A program made the position numbers and the translations under genes. This document shows positions 31,301-43,780 of a stretch of DNA of 64,000 nucleotides, piece after piece. The stretch spans positions 248,001-312,000 of the forward strand of contig JAMPIV010017762.1 in assembly GCA_024509875.1 (NCBI GenBank), in the 5' to 3' direction. This DNA is from Oreohelix idahoensis. Lineage: Eukaryota; Mollusca; Gastropoda; Stylommatophora; Oreohelicidae. The notes under the pieces are model-generated. The model worked only from the letters and a program-made list of their open reading frames with translations, searched no databases and was not told the DNA's origin. The stretch's first letter is position 1. Each line of letters begins with the position of its first letter.

Positions 31301-33633
31301 GAACGCCTACTCTGGTAGTGAATTATTGGATATGAAAATGTCACATCAGATAGTTCAGGTAGCAAAATATAAACCGCGATCTAGTATTCACAGTAGACAG
31401 TATACAGTACTCCCAATAGCTAAAGGAACATCGGGTTGGTAACTGTTACTAGAGATAATGAAGGTGAAAGTATATTCTATCGGTTTTTCTCTCTGGTGTT
31501 GATTGTCGATTCTGAAACAATGTATTCTCCTGGGTAAATCCACTTGGGAACACAATTGTCATTAGTCGGAAAAAATGTGTCTGCATATTTGGCCACAGCG
31601 GGCTGATAAGATGAATGCAAAAAATCTGGGTATTTTGTGTGTCCAGTTACTTTACTTTTATTGTTTATATTTTTAGTCTCTCTCTGAATAAGCAAGAGGA
31701 CATAACAGGTCAACATCGAAGACCCGATAATAAATAAGAATTGTTACTGGTGCTATTTAGACCGCTGGCAGCTGGTTTGTGACCCATACTAAAATAGGAA
31801 GAAAACAAACATTTTACCACAATATCAATTTACTATCCTATCACGCGTAAATGTAAGATCTCTTATCCTCTCTGTCATTTAATTAAATTAAAAGGCACAC
31901 GTGTCTTAGTCTATCTTATCACGCTTCGCTCCACTTTAATGAGTTGGGTTTTAGGTATGCGCCTTTCCCCTCCCGCCCGGTAAAACACTCAGCACACAAT
32001 ATCAGTGTTAATTTAATTATGACTACTTTACAAATATCGCTTGTCATTACTAGCTCTTTGTTTCACCACATGATATTTCGCTAAACGCTTATATAATTAC
32101 ACCTAATGGATAGAAGTGAATTGAATTCCGTCCAGTATCAATCGCCTAGGGTATTATTTAGCTAATTAAAACATCTCTTTCTGAATGATAGCGGGTGATT
32201 AAATCTACATTACAACTGGAGAAATTAGCTTTATGTTTTTTAATATTTAAGTCTTAGCACCTAGAAAAATCCCAGTGAATTATAAGGATAAACTTTAACA
32301 CATTAAATCACCTAAATGCTAATTTATATTACCGCAATCAGAAACTGAAACAGTCTCCACGGAATGCTATGACACACTTTTACAACGGCTCTAGTATAAT
32401 GACTAGATTATCCAAATGTTTCTGAGCGACTGATAAACTGACTTTAAGAGGACGAAGTATTTATAAATAAATGGTGTTATTTAACTAACGGTTGCGATAA
32501 GTCGCGCCTTCGGCCGAATCAGGGAAAATCTACGGTTCGATTCCCGATGTAAAGGGTTCTACGGTTCGCTCACTCGCTCCACCGAAACGACATCAAAAAG
32601 ACCTGGCCATGCTAGCAGGCTCTCTTTGACTTCATCCCTCTGCCGTAGATCAATGAATTACATCCCCTGGGATCACTGACATCAAACAGTTACACTGCTA
32701 AATTTCTACCCGTATTTTCCCTCTTCAAAGAATCTAAATTATCTCTACGCGAGCTTCTGTCTGATCTGTCACTATCAACGATTGACGTCTCAGCTCACTC
32801 GAGAACCAAGGTAAACACCTCAGTTCTCTCCCCTCATGTTAAGATGGTTGGGTGCGACAATTTGTAAACGCTCATTAGCGCATGAAAGAGAAAAAAATAT
32901 GAGTGGCTTCAAAAGTGAGTCTACATGCGCGATTTGCATGTTTTTTTCGTAGTAAAAATTATAAACCTAGATGGGGAAGCAAAGGTGGACGAGTCACTGC
33001 TGCCCTATTTACATATATCTGTGACACCTCCACTTACATTGGTTGGTGTGGTCGGCAGACACTAATGTTAAGTCTGGTTAGCTGCTGGTTCCACTAGCTT
33101 TATGGCAGAGTTGGTGGGAATATTATATTTTGGAGGATGGCTGCCTGTCCTGAAGGTTCGTTTTCTGGTATATCTAGAGTGTGGAGTAAGCGTTGACATA
33201 CCCTGCTACGATTGTTCTCCTATATCATCAAAGTAGATTCTATAAATTTCTCTGGAGGATCTGTAGATATTACAGATTTGGAAATATCTGTAACTTCCCC
33301 AGACTGTCACTCGTTGTGTGTAAATTTCGTCATCTGTTCGAAGACGTTCGACTTCTGCCTGTACATCGTTCCTTACAAAGGAACAACATCGACAACTGTT
33401 ATAGCAGTGGCATTTGTCATTGTGTGGCCTGTGAAATTGACGGATTTCTTCTTTAGTAGGGTTTCTTGAATCAGTGCAATTTGGACTTTTTGATCTTTCA
33501 GCAGTTTCTTTAATTTAAAGATTTATTTCCTGTTTCTTCTATATTTCATTGTAGAATGTAAAAATACTCCTTTATTGCGCACTTTTTATTATTTCTAGAC
33601 GAAGGGTAGTCAGCTTGGCTTTGACCTTTTGCG
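31301..33633. other. No gene recognised; upstream continuation of dispersed repeat
   Basis: The part at about 31300-31720 shares ordered motifs (GGTTGGTAACT, ATTAGTC, CCAGTTA followed by a TTA-rich run) with 44950-45250. From 32500 to 33630 I see nothing coding. A B-box-like GGTTCGATTCC occurs near 32556 without a convincing A box. Confidence 0.35.
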
Positions 33634-34225
33634 AGGCGACGTCCGAGCTCGTATGTCTAGGGCTACATCAAGAGGCGACGTCCGAGGTCGTATATCTAGG
33701 GCTACATCAAGAGGCGACGTCCGAGCTCGTATATCTACAGCTACATCAAGATGCGACGTCCGAGCTCGTATATCTAACGCTACATCAAGAGGCGACGTCC
33801 GAGCTCGTATATCTAAGGCTACATCAAGAGGCGATGTCTCAGCTCGTATATCTAGAGCTACATCAAGAGGCGACGTCCGAGCTCTTATATCTAAGGCTAC
33901 ATCAACAGGCTACTTTCGAGCTCGTATATCTAGAGCTACATCAAGAGGTGACGTCCGAGCTCGTATATCTAAGGCTACATCAAGAGGCGACGTCCGAGCT
34001 CGTATATCTAAGGCTACATCAAGAGGCGACGTCTGAGCTCGTATTTCTAGAGCTACATCAAGAGGCGACGTCCCAGCTCGTATATCTAGGGCTACGTCAA
34101 GAGGTGACGTCCGAGCTCGTATATCTAAGGCTACATCAAGAGGCGACGTCCGAGCTCGTATATTTAAGGCTACATCAAGAGGTGACGTCCGAGCTCGTAT
34201 ATCTAAGGCTACATCAAGAGGTGAC
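33634..34225. repeat. 39-bp minisatellite, left block (about 15 units)
   Basis: Tandem 39-bp units, each with a GACGTC and a GAGCTC palindrome and several CpG sites. The block ends exactly in phase at the insertion of the 1,487-bp element and resumes at 35713. Confidence 0.98.
34221..34225. repeat. Target-site duplication gtgac, left
   Basis: Repeated at 35713-35717 on the other side of the TG...CA element. Confidence 0.8.
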
Positions 34226-35712
34226 TGTTGCGCACATATTCTTTTATGTGGCGCACAGATTACTGTTGACACGCATACAAATGTAAAATGTAATTATTTG
34301 TCTGATAAAAATATATTTATCTTTGAATTCACGATTCTTAAGTCGAAGGGACAGAACTCAGATTAGTCGATGTGTATTCATTCTGTGAGTTATCTGTTCT
34401 TGTATCTTTCCTGGATATCGAACTCAGCGTAGGAATCTAGGGGTACAGCGATCTATTCTTTGTTTGGTTAGAAATAGATTGTTCTTGCTTCAGAATATCT
34501 ATGGCCCGAATCTATGTGTATTTCTTGTCTATGTAAGACGAGTCTGTCTTATATCTTAATATCTTTGTATGTCTAAGTCGAACTATATCTTCGGTGTCGA
34601 ACTCGGGGTCAAAGGTTGTTCTGCGGATGTGTCGCTAAAGGGAGGTGAGAAGGTTCCGCCCTGATGGGTGATGAGTTGTTGTAGCGGCCTGTCGCCGAAA
34701 AGTGATCTCTATATTAGTGGGGAAAGAGGTAGTCTCTTTAGACATACCATGTATTATTCACCCCAGTGTTTATTCTTACTGCCAAGGAATGGCAGAATCA
34801 TATTCTAATGTATTTCTGATACCAAGGTAAAGACGCATTTCTTATGAACTTATCCTGAGGCATTGTATTCGATGGGCAGTCGTACGGTTGTACGTTTAGA
34901 TGAATATTAACCAGATGAAGATGACATTCATACCTAGCAGCACCATATTATGTGATGAAGTCAATAGTATCAATGGTAGAATCTACAAAGCAATGAGGAC
35001 ATTTAATGAATGATCAGCTTTGATTACGCTTCATAGTTTGTATCCTGGGTGAGCGACAACTCACTGGGAGGAGAAGCCATTTTGAATCCTATATTTTCCA
35101 ATCATCGAGGAGAGAACAGGGATGCCCCCTTACTATCACCTGATGAGTCCAGAGATCACTGTTACAGAAGAGAACCCACTACTAGTGGTTCAATATGATT
35201 ATTATTAAAAAAGATATGTGCTGAACTTTAGCTAAAGGAATCTTCGCTAGACGAGGTTAGGTCTAGGAACCATCTTGAACCTTGTTTATGAACTGACATG
35301 CTCTGTCAGTAAAGTCAGACGATATATATTGGAAGTACTGAGTGCTTGTCTACTGACATTCCATTGGTACTGTTATGCAACATGAATGCACATGTGATAG
35401 TGTATTTTATTGATCAACATTATTTTGATTTATGCCAATGTTGCTGTCACTGTACCCGTGCTGTCAAGTGTGATCGTTCCAATTAAACTGTATGAAACGT
35501 ACACAGTAGTTAGCGTAAATGGCTTCCAGCCATAAGTGAGTGAGAATGGTCTCTTTGTCAACTCTAACGAACGTTTGCCATCATTCGCATGTACTGTATC
35601 CTCACTCCACGTCTACACACCACTGCGTAGGTCGAGTTGACCTTTTGCTTGTCTTTGTTTATACAACACCCATCAACACCCTCCGAACACGATTGCAAAC
35701 AACCAAGCAACA
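34226..35712. mobile_element. Solo LTR or small LTR-like element inside the minisatellite
   Basis: This 1,487-bp unique segment begins TGTTGC and ends GCAACA, so its ends are 6-bp inverted repeats of TG...CA form. It is flanked on both sides by gtgac, which is part of the minisatellite unit. The array phase is continuous if the segment and one gtgac are removed. No ORF with retroviral motifs is present, so a solo LTR is likeliest. Strand is not known. Confidence 0.85.
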
Positions 35713-38476
35713 GTGACGTCCGAGCTCGTATATCTAAGGCTACATCAACAGGCGACGTCCGAGATCGTATATCTAAGGCTACATCAAGAGGTGACGTCCG
35801 AGCTCGTATATCTAAGGCTACATCAAGAGGCGACGTCCGAGCTCGTATATTTAAGGCTACATCAAGAGGTGACGTCCGAGCTCGTATATCTAAGGCTACA
35901 TCAAGAGGCGACGTCCAAGCTCGTATATTTAAGGCTACATCAAGAGGTGACGTCCGAGCTCGTATATCTAAGGCTACATCAAGAGGTGACGTCCGAGCTC
36001 GTATATCTAAGGCTACATCAAGAGGTGACGTCCGAGCTCGTATATCTAAGGCTACATCAAGAGGTAACGTCCGAGCTCGTATATCTAAGTCTACATCAAG
36101 AGGTGACGTCAGAGCTCGTCGATCTAAGGCTACATCAAGAGGTGACGTCCGAGCTCGTATATTTAAGGCTACATCAAGAGGCGACGTCCGAGCTCGTATA
36201 TCTAAGGCTACATCAAGAGGTGACGTCTGGGCTCGTATATCTAAGGCTACATCAAAAGGGGACGTCCGACCTCGTCTATCTAAGGCTACATCAAGAGGTG
36301 ACGTCCGAGCTCGTATATCTAAGGCTACATCAAGAGGTGACGTCCGAGCTCGTATATCTAAGGCTACATCAAGAGGTGATGTCCGAGCTCGTATATTTAA
36401 GGCTACATCAAGAGGCGACGTCCGAGCTGGTATATCTAAGGCTACATCAAGAGGCGACGTCCCAGCTCGTATATCTAAGGCTACATCAAGAGGCGACGTC
36501 CGAGCTCGTACATCTAAGGCTACATCCAGAGGTGACATCCGAGCACGTATATCTAAGGCTACATCAAGAGGCGACGTCTGATCTCGTATATTTAAGGCTA
36601 CATCAAGAGGGGACGTCTGAGCTCGTATATCTAGGGCTACATCGAGTTGCGACGTCCGAGCTCGTATATCAAGGGCTACATCAAGAGGCGACGTCCAAGC
36701 TCGTATATCTAGCGCTACATCAAGAGGCAACGTCTGAGCTCGTATATGTAGAGCTACATCAAGAGGCGACGTCCCAGCTTGTATATCTAAGGCTACATCA
36801 AGAGGCGACATCCGAGCTCGTATATTTAAGGCTACATAAAGAGGTGACGTCCGAGCTCGTATATTTAAGGCTACATCAGGAGCTGACGTCCGAGCTCGTA
36901 TATCTAAGGCTACATCAAGAGGCGACGTCCGAGCTCGTATATTTAAGGCTACATCAAAAGGTGACGTCCGAGCTCGTATATCTAAGGCTACATCAAGAGG
37001 CGACGTCCGAGCTCATATATTTAATGCTACATCAAGAGGTGACGTCCGAGCTCGTATTTTTAAGGCTACATAAAGAGCTTACGTGCGAGCTCGTACATCT
37101 AAGGCTACATCAAGAGGTGACGTCTGAGCTCGTATATCTAAGGCTACATCAAGAGGTAACGTTTGAGCTCGTATATCTAAGGCTACATGAAGAGGTGACG
37201 TCCGATTTCGTCTATCTAAGGCTACATCAAGTGGTGACGTCCGAGCTCGTATATTTAAGGCTACATTAACAGGCGACGTCCGAGCTCGTATATCTAAGGC
37301 TACATCAAGCGGTGACGTCCGAACTCGTATATCTAAGGCTTTATCAAGAAGCGACGTCCGAGCTCGTCTATTTAAGGCTACATCAAGAGGTGACGTCCGA
37401 GCTCGTATATCTAAGGCTACATCAAGAGGTGATGTCAGAGCTCGTATATCTAAGGCTACATCAAGAGGTGACGTTCGAGCTCGTATATTTAAGGCTACAT
37501 CAAGAGGCGACGTCCGAGCTCGTATATCTAAGGCTACATCAAGAGGTGACGTCCGAGCTCGTATATCTAAGGCTACATCAAGAGGCGACGTCCGAGCTCG
37601 TATATCTAAGGGTACATCAAGAGGCGACGTCCGAGCTCGTATATCTAAGGCTACATCAAGAGGCGACGTCCGAGCTCGTATATCTAAGGCTACATCAAGA
37701 GGTGACGTCCGAGCTCGTATATCTAAGGCTACATCAAGAGGCGACGTCCCAGCTCGTATATCTAGAGCTACATCAAGAGGTGACGTCCGAGCTCGTATAT
37801 CTAAGGCTACATCAAGAGGTGACGTCCGAGCTCGTAGATCTAAGGCTACATCAAGTGGTGACGTCCGAGCTCGTATACCTAAGGCTACATCAAGAGGCGA
37901 CGTCCGAGCTCGTATATCTAAGGCTACATCAAGAGGCGACGTCCGAGCTGGTATATATAAGGCTACATCAAGAGGCGACGTCCGAGCTGGTATATCTAAG
38001 GCTACATCAAGAGGCGACGTCTCAGCTCGTATATCTAAGGCTACATCAAGAGGCGACGTCCGAGCTGGTATATCTAAGGCTACATCAAGAGGCGACGTCC
38101 GAGCTCGTATATCTAAGGCTACATCAAGAGGTGACGTCCGAGCTCGTATATCTAAGGCTACATCAAGAGGCGACGTCCGAGCTGGTATATCTAAGGCTAC
38201 ATCAAGAGGCGACGTCCGAGCTCGTATATCTAAGGCTACATCAAGAGGCGACGTCCGAGCTCGTATATCTAAGGCTACATCAAGAGGTGACGTCCGAGCT
38301 CATATATCTAAGGCTACATCAAGAGGCGACGTCCGAGCTGGTATATCTAAGGCTACATCAAGAGGCGACGTCCGAGCTCGTACATCTAAGGCTACATCAA
38401 GAGGTGACGTCCGAGCTCGTATATCTAGGGCTACATCAAGAGGCGACGTCTGAGCTCGTATATCTAGGGCTACTTC
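35713..38476. repeat. 39-bp minisatellite, right block (about 71 units)
   Basis: Same unit and orientation as the left block. Because 39 is divisible by three and the unit has few stops, long ORFs run through it in several frames on both strands (13-residue repeats RARISKATSRGDV, ELVYLRLHQEATS, LDVALDIRARTSP). I regard these as by-products. Unit variants fall mostly at CpG positions. Confidence 0.98.
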
Positions 38477-38510
38477 ATCTTGGTATCGATCCTCTTGTCC
38501 CATGTGACCA

Positions 38511-38693
38511 ATGTGTGGTAGTCACGTGTTTCATTTTCGGTGGCAAAATATAATTTCTCTTGTTGTTCTGATCGCTTATTATGTTAGATTGTGTTGCTCG
38601 GGTGTGCCCTTCCACCCCGGCCCAGACAGTTTCAATACAATCTCCAACCAACTCAATGGTGCTCACCGTTGTACAGTCTCCGCCACTGGATGA
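38511..38693 (+). pseudogene. Possible LINE ORF N-terminus with degenerate 2A-like end
   Basis: The ORF reads VVLIAYYVRLCCSGVPFHPGP after about 15 residues. Hydrophobic N-termini ending in GD(V/I)xxNPGP occur in CR1/L2-type LINE ORFs and can act as 2A-like translation-skipping peptides. Here the NPGP Asn is His and the upstream acidic residue is missing. No endonuclease follows. The call is weak. Confidence 0.25.
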
Positions 38694-38969
38694 CAGATAT
38701 TTTATGGAAACATCCATGATTTGTCAGCTATTTCATCAGCACAAGCTCTTCTGGTTGATCAAAATGATCGTGACGATATGCACCCTGGTGCCTTCACTGT
38801 GAGATGCAGTGGGTGGTTTGTGTCTGTGCTAGTCTTTGTAAGACGCCAGTCACAGGCATGTAGTACAGAGCTGTGCCAAACCGCTCCACTTAGTTTAGCC
38901 TGTCGATCGAGACTCTGACCTGGGGATGGCAGGCATCGTCTTAGTGTCTTCTGGGAGTCATACACTGAA

Positions 38970-38977
38970 CTTGAAGG
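38970..38977 (+). repeat. hAT target-site duplication, left
   Basis: cttgaagg; the right copy at 40689-40696 is cttgaggg (7 of 8). Confidence 0.6.
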
Positions 38978-39227
38978 CAGGGCCGGCGGGAGGTCTGGGC
39001 AGCAGGGGGGCGCAGACGGCTAGGGGTGCCAAATTGAAAAGGGCGCCTCCAGCATTCAGGCTTTTTTTTAAATTGGTTAGTTAATCATAGAAACATTTTA
39101 CAATTTTTTATTTAATTTTAGACCCTTATTACAACGAGTACAATAAGTATTCACAAAAACAAAAAGAAACTTTCTAGTGCAGAAAATAGAAAGCGGAAGG
39201 GAGCTAGAAATGAAGAGTTGAAGCCGG

Positions 39228-39237
39228 TGCGATTGAT
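39228..39237 (+). repeat. Nested LINE target-site duplication, left (tgcgattgat)
   Basis: Exact match to 40242-40251. Confidence 0.85.
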
Positions 39238-40241
39238 CATCTCATCTCAACCCGTAACCCGTCATGGGTCGTAGGGGTGCCATGGTGGAAGCATCAGCAG
39301 ACAGGGTCCTCCACTGCTCTCTGTCCTCAGCAATGCGTACAAGTGTGGAAAAACCGTGCCCTGCCCATTCTTTGATGTTATCAGCCCAGGATTTTCTTTG
39401 CCTTCCTCTTCTCCGTTTACCTTCTACTGTTCCCTGGAGGATCATTTTCGAAAGGGAGTCATGACGAGTTACATGCCCAAACCAGGCAAGCTTTCGACGT
39501 TTCACTACTGACAAAAGTGGTTCTTGGTGGCCTGCATAGGTGTTTATCTTCTCTCTAACATAGACATTTGTTTTGTGCTCTTTATAGCAAATGCGCAAAA
39601 TTCTTCTATAACATTTATGCTCGAAAGCCTGAATCCTTCGCTCCGTATCTGCAGTGAGTGTCCAGCTCTCACACCCATATAAAAGAATAGATAATACAAG
39701 TGATTTGTATGATTTGATCTTCACAGGAAAACTGATGTTACTTTTCCAGATCACATTCAGTCTTGTCATGGCAGCTGAGGCCATCTCAAGTCTTGTCTTG
39801 ATTTCTTTACTTGATCTTCCATCACTACATATAGTGGACCCGAGATATTTAAAGGTGTTAACTTCTTCTAACGTTTGCCCATTTAACGTAATGTAATTCG
39901 GAACATGTTTCTTATGGCTATTCACCAATATCTTGCTTTTTTCTATATTAATTTCCATCCCATATGTTCTTGATACTTTCTCCAGTCTAGAGAAAAGGTC
40001 ATGAAGTTCTGATTCTGATCAAGCTATCAGATCGATATCATCAGCAAAACGTAGGTTGCAAAGAGGTCGGCCTCCAATCGATATGGTTGTTTTATAATCA
40101 TAAAGAGCCTCCTGCACAATATGTTCTAGATATATATTAAAGAGCACTGGGGACAGGATACATCCCTGGCGAACTCCTACAGTTGTTTTGAAAAATTCTC
40201 CAATGTCATTGCTTGAAAAAACAGCACTGCTTGCGTCCTAT
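39238..40241 (-). mobile_element. 5'-truncated RTE-like LINE inside the hAT element
   Basis: A 1,004-bp insertion is bracketed by an exact 10-bp repeat. The 3' end on the minus strand has a GATGA-type tail near 39238-39247. It begins inside the reverse transcriptase. Confidence 0.88.
39242..40235 (-). pseudogene. LINE reverse transcriptase C-terminal half
   Basis: Minus-strand reading starts at GEFFKTTVGVRQGCILSPVL, then LRFADDIDLIA with the catalytic FADD. A TGA lies directly after it (near 40018). The 238-codon ORF 39242-39958 then reads INIEKSKILVN, NTFKYLGSTICSDG, LLYGCESWTL, LAWFGHVTRHD and GKRRRGRQRKSWADNI. One stop aside, the frame is well kept, which implies a recent insertion. Confidence 0.88.
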
Positions 40242-40251
40242 TGCGATTGAT
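40242..40251 (+). repeat. Nested LINE target-site duplication, right
   Basis: Exact match to 39228-39237. Confidence 0.85.
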
Positions 40252-40764
40252 AATTTTATCAAAAAGTCAGAGCTAACTCATGAGTGCCCTAAATGAAGCA
40301 TTTTAGTCTCCTAAAACTGAAGACAATCAATTATACCCTGCTCTTAATGAGAAAATTATCCAAGTGGATCAGGAAAATGCTTTTCAACACGCTGTTACTG
40401 AACTCCATTTCAAAGAGGTATGGAAAGATGAAAATAAAAGTTATGTTTCAGAATGCACAATTTTTAATAATGAACAACCAATAACTGCATTTTCATATGT
40501 TTTATTGCTAAATAAAGATTTTTTTTTCATAACACAGAAGACGGTTTTTTTCTTATCTACGAAGTTACAAATTATACATACAATTTTCAGAATTGCTGAT
40601 ATTTGCGAGCAGGCGTTGGTCTGTGAGCAGCTTTGGGGCGTTAATTCGAAACTTGCAGGGGGCGCCGAACTGCTTAGCAAAGGCCCTGCTTGAGGGACGG
40701 GAAGGTGGACGAATGGGTTTGAGCTCTTGCACTAACGTGCTACCGCTCATAACCTCTCAATGCC

Positions 40765-40766
<2 letters not shown>

Positions 40767-40817
<51 letters not shown>
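40767..40817. repeat. (TA)n microsatellite left of Tc1 element
   Basis: About 50 bases of AT dinucleotides abut the left end of the Tc1 element. Confidence 0.97.
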
Positions 40818-40818
<1 letters not shown>

Positions 40819-40842
40819 TGAAAAAAATTAAAAACGCACCAC
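40818..40842 (+). repeat. Tc1 left terminal inverted repeat
   Basis: Pairs with 42315-42339; three mismatches in 25. Confidence 0.85.
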
Positions 40843-41144
40843 TATTGTATATACTGATGCCGAGAAGCTGGGAAAAAAGTGTAGGAATGGATTTTCCCCG
40901 TGTTTGTCATGAGGTAGAGAGCGAATGGCTGCTGGAATAGAAAGTGTATGATTCAACCCACGGGTTTGTGTACATATTACATGAAAACAATGAAAGTTAC
41001 ACGTGCAACACGATTCCCAACAGCTATGACCCTGAAAATGTGTACGCGTTGTGGCAGTATACTCGGTATAAACAGGTCGTTGAGACAAAAAACCCAGTAC
41101 ATGTGCTTTTGAAATGCCACGACTATCTGAAAACGACCGCCAAC

Positions 41145-42114
41145 GAGCCATTGGTATGTTTGAGGCCGGAATGAGCTCGCGAGCCATTGCCAGAAGGATG
41201 AATTGCCACCACAGCACTATTGTACGTCTCAATGAACGTTACGGAACCACTGGCAGTGCCCGGATAGATTTCTGAGTGGCCAACCATGAGTTATTACCCC
41301 TGCTCAAGATCGTCATATTGTGCTGAGTCACCGAAGGAATCGTTCTCTCCCGGCAAATCAAACAGCAAGAGCAATAGTGGGTAGACGTGGCCAAGTCTCT
41401 CGAATGACAGTCATACGATGACTCAGAGATACAGGCCTTACTGCAAGACCTTATGTTGGGCCAAACTTTACTCACAGACATCGTCAGCAGCGCCTGCAAT
41501 GGGCAGAGCAACATGTCAGATGGACTAGACTGCAGTGGAATGCTGTCCTATTCACAGACAAGAGCGGATTCAACATATCCTTTGCTGATGGACTTATGCG
41601 GATTAGGTGACGGTGTGGAGAGCGCTTTGCAGAATGCTGTGTTCGTCAGCACAACCGATTTGGAGGTGGCAGTATTCACATTTAGGTAGAATTCAGTTTT
41701 CACCAACGCTAGCCTCTTCACGTCTTCCGTTGAAATGTTAATGCTGTGACATATCGAGATGAGGTTCTGGATGCATTGGTTGCTGCTGCGTTCACAAATT
41801 ATCCAGACTTGCAGCTTCTCCAGCAGGATAACGCACGTGTGCACACCGCATGCATTACGCAGCAATATCTACAGCAGCAGAACATTGATTGGTCTGCCCT
41901 ATCACCAGACATGTCCCCTATAGAACATCTGTGGGACGAGCTTGGACGCAGAGTCTACAGGCAAGGTTCTCCAGCTAATCTGCAACAGCTCGAAGCTGCT
42001 CTTACACGTGAATGGGACTTCATTCCCCGGAATTTCCTTCAGAGACTTGTGCAATCCATGCGGAGCCGCTGCCAAGCTTGTTTGCAAGCACACGGTGGAC
42101 ATACCAGATACTGA
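41145..42114 (+). pseudogene. Tc1 transposase pseudogene
   Basis: Fragments in several frames follow Tc1 transposase order. A helix-turn-helix (EAGMSSRAIARRMNCHHSTI) lies at about 41163-41222, then RQQRLQWAEQHVRW and LFTDKSGFNI with the first catalytic Asp. The ORF 41746-42114 has QQDNARVHTA (second Asp) and SPDMSPIEHLWDELGRR with the catalytic Glu, 34 residues apart or close to it. Stops and shifts, with a damaged middle near 41680-41745, make it inactive. The last third is intact. Confidence 0.9.
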
Positions 42115-42314
42115 GGATAGTGTGAATGAATTTTTTTATTGGTTGCAGTTTTTGTTTTCTCCCTTGCCTGCACAGAATGCAATGAATTTCATAACAATCA
42201 AATGTACAAATTAATGACCAGCATGGATTCATAGGAAAATGAATAAAGACTCAAAATATGTAAACTTGTAAACACTTATATTTACATTTCACACTCTGTT
42301 CCTGGATTATACAG

Positions 42315-42945
<631 letters not shown>

Positions 42946-43560
42946 ATGTTACAGCTGCCCATGTTATTTTGTACATTCTTCTGTACAACCATATCTCTGT
43001 CGCATATAGTGCTTTTCCTAATTGTTAAATAATTGTCCATAACTCACTTCTGTATGTTAGGATTGGTCCCATATAACTTTGAAAAGCTCCCTTTCTCACT
43101 AGCACAGGATGAAGAGTTTTTGTATGAAATGCTTTTCATTTTAAATAGAAAGCAGCTTTTACTTGGTCTTTTTTTCACATCACTTTTGTGATATATCTTC
43201 CATCCGATGTTATTAATGTTCACAGGTATTTGAATCTACTGACCAATTTAAAAACTGTTCCATTTACTTTGAGAAACCATTCAGGAGAAGTCGTTTTCTG
43301 CAAGATTTCTATAGGCTCTGCATTTTAGGCTTTAAGGCTAAGGCTTTATTTTCACTTTCTGTCACTTCTGTATCAATCATTTCCTGCAACTCATTTTCAC
43401 TATTTTCCATTAAGACCGTGTCATCAGCTTACCTCAAGGTCTTTGTATTATGTCCACTCACTGATATTTCTCGCATCTCATCTTTGGATTTTATGTTTTT
43501 TTTCACTGTACAAATTGACATATCTAGTGATTGCACATATATCTGCCTGACACTTTCTAC
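42946..43560 (-). pseudogene. Highly decayed RTE-like LINE fragment
   Basis: Across several minus-strand frames one can read DTVLMENSENELQEMID (just past the reverse transcriptase active site), WFLKVNGTVFKLVSRFKYL, LITSDGRYITKV, MGPILTYRSELWTII and TEIWLYRRMYKITWAA. These follow the order of RTE-like C-terminal halves. Many stops and shifts make this one of the oldest LINE copies in the window. Confidence 0.65.
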
Positions 43561-43767
43561 CTATTTAAATATTCTTATATGATTTTTACAGCTGATGTTA
43601 GTTGCTGTGGCGAGATGGTAAATTTAGATGACAGTATCAAGTAGTACTTCATATAAAGAATAGTATCCCAGACTCAGAAAAGAGAGCTGGTGAAGAGATG
43701 ACACAGGATGCTGGAGTGCCATCTGGACTAGCTGTGATTCCATCTTTCAGAAACATTAAGACTTTCT

Positions 43768-43780
43768 ATATTTCTTCTCT
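43768..43780 (+). repeat. Target-site duplication, left (atatttcttctct)
   Basis: Exact 13-bp match at 44308-44320. Confidence 0.88.

Larger units (their letters stand above)
38978..40688. mobile_element. Non-autonomous hAT-like element (with nested LINE)
   Basis: The ends are CAGGGCC and GGCCCTG, each followed inward by GC-rich sequence with a GGGCGCC-type motif. An 8-bp near-duplication flanks it. CAGGG-type ends and 8-bp duplications are usual for hAT elements. After removing the nested LINE about 0.7 kb remains, without recognisable transposase, so this is a MITE. Confidence 0.7.

Noticed and set aside
32480..32600. tRNA gene near the GGTTCGATTCC motif
   Set aside because: The flanking bases do not form a T stem or a cloverleaf and no A box is at the right distance.
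33634..38476. CRISPR array
   Set aside because: The whole 39-bp unit repeats without unique spacers, and the setting is eukaryotic.
33615..38553. Long ORFs (up to 518 codons) through the 39-bp array as repeat-protein genes
   Set aside because: All arise from a stop-free unit whose length is a multiple of three; they occur in several frames on both strands, and unit variants do not favour one frame.
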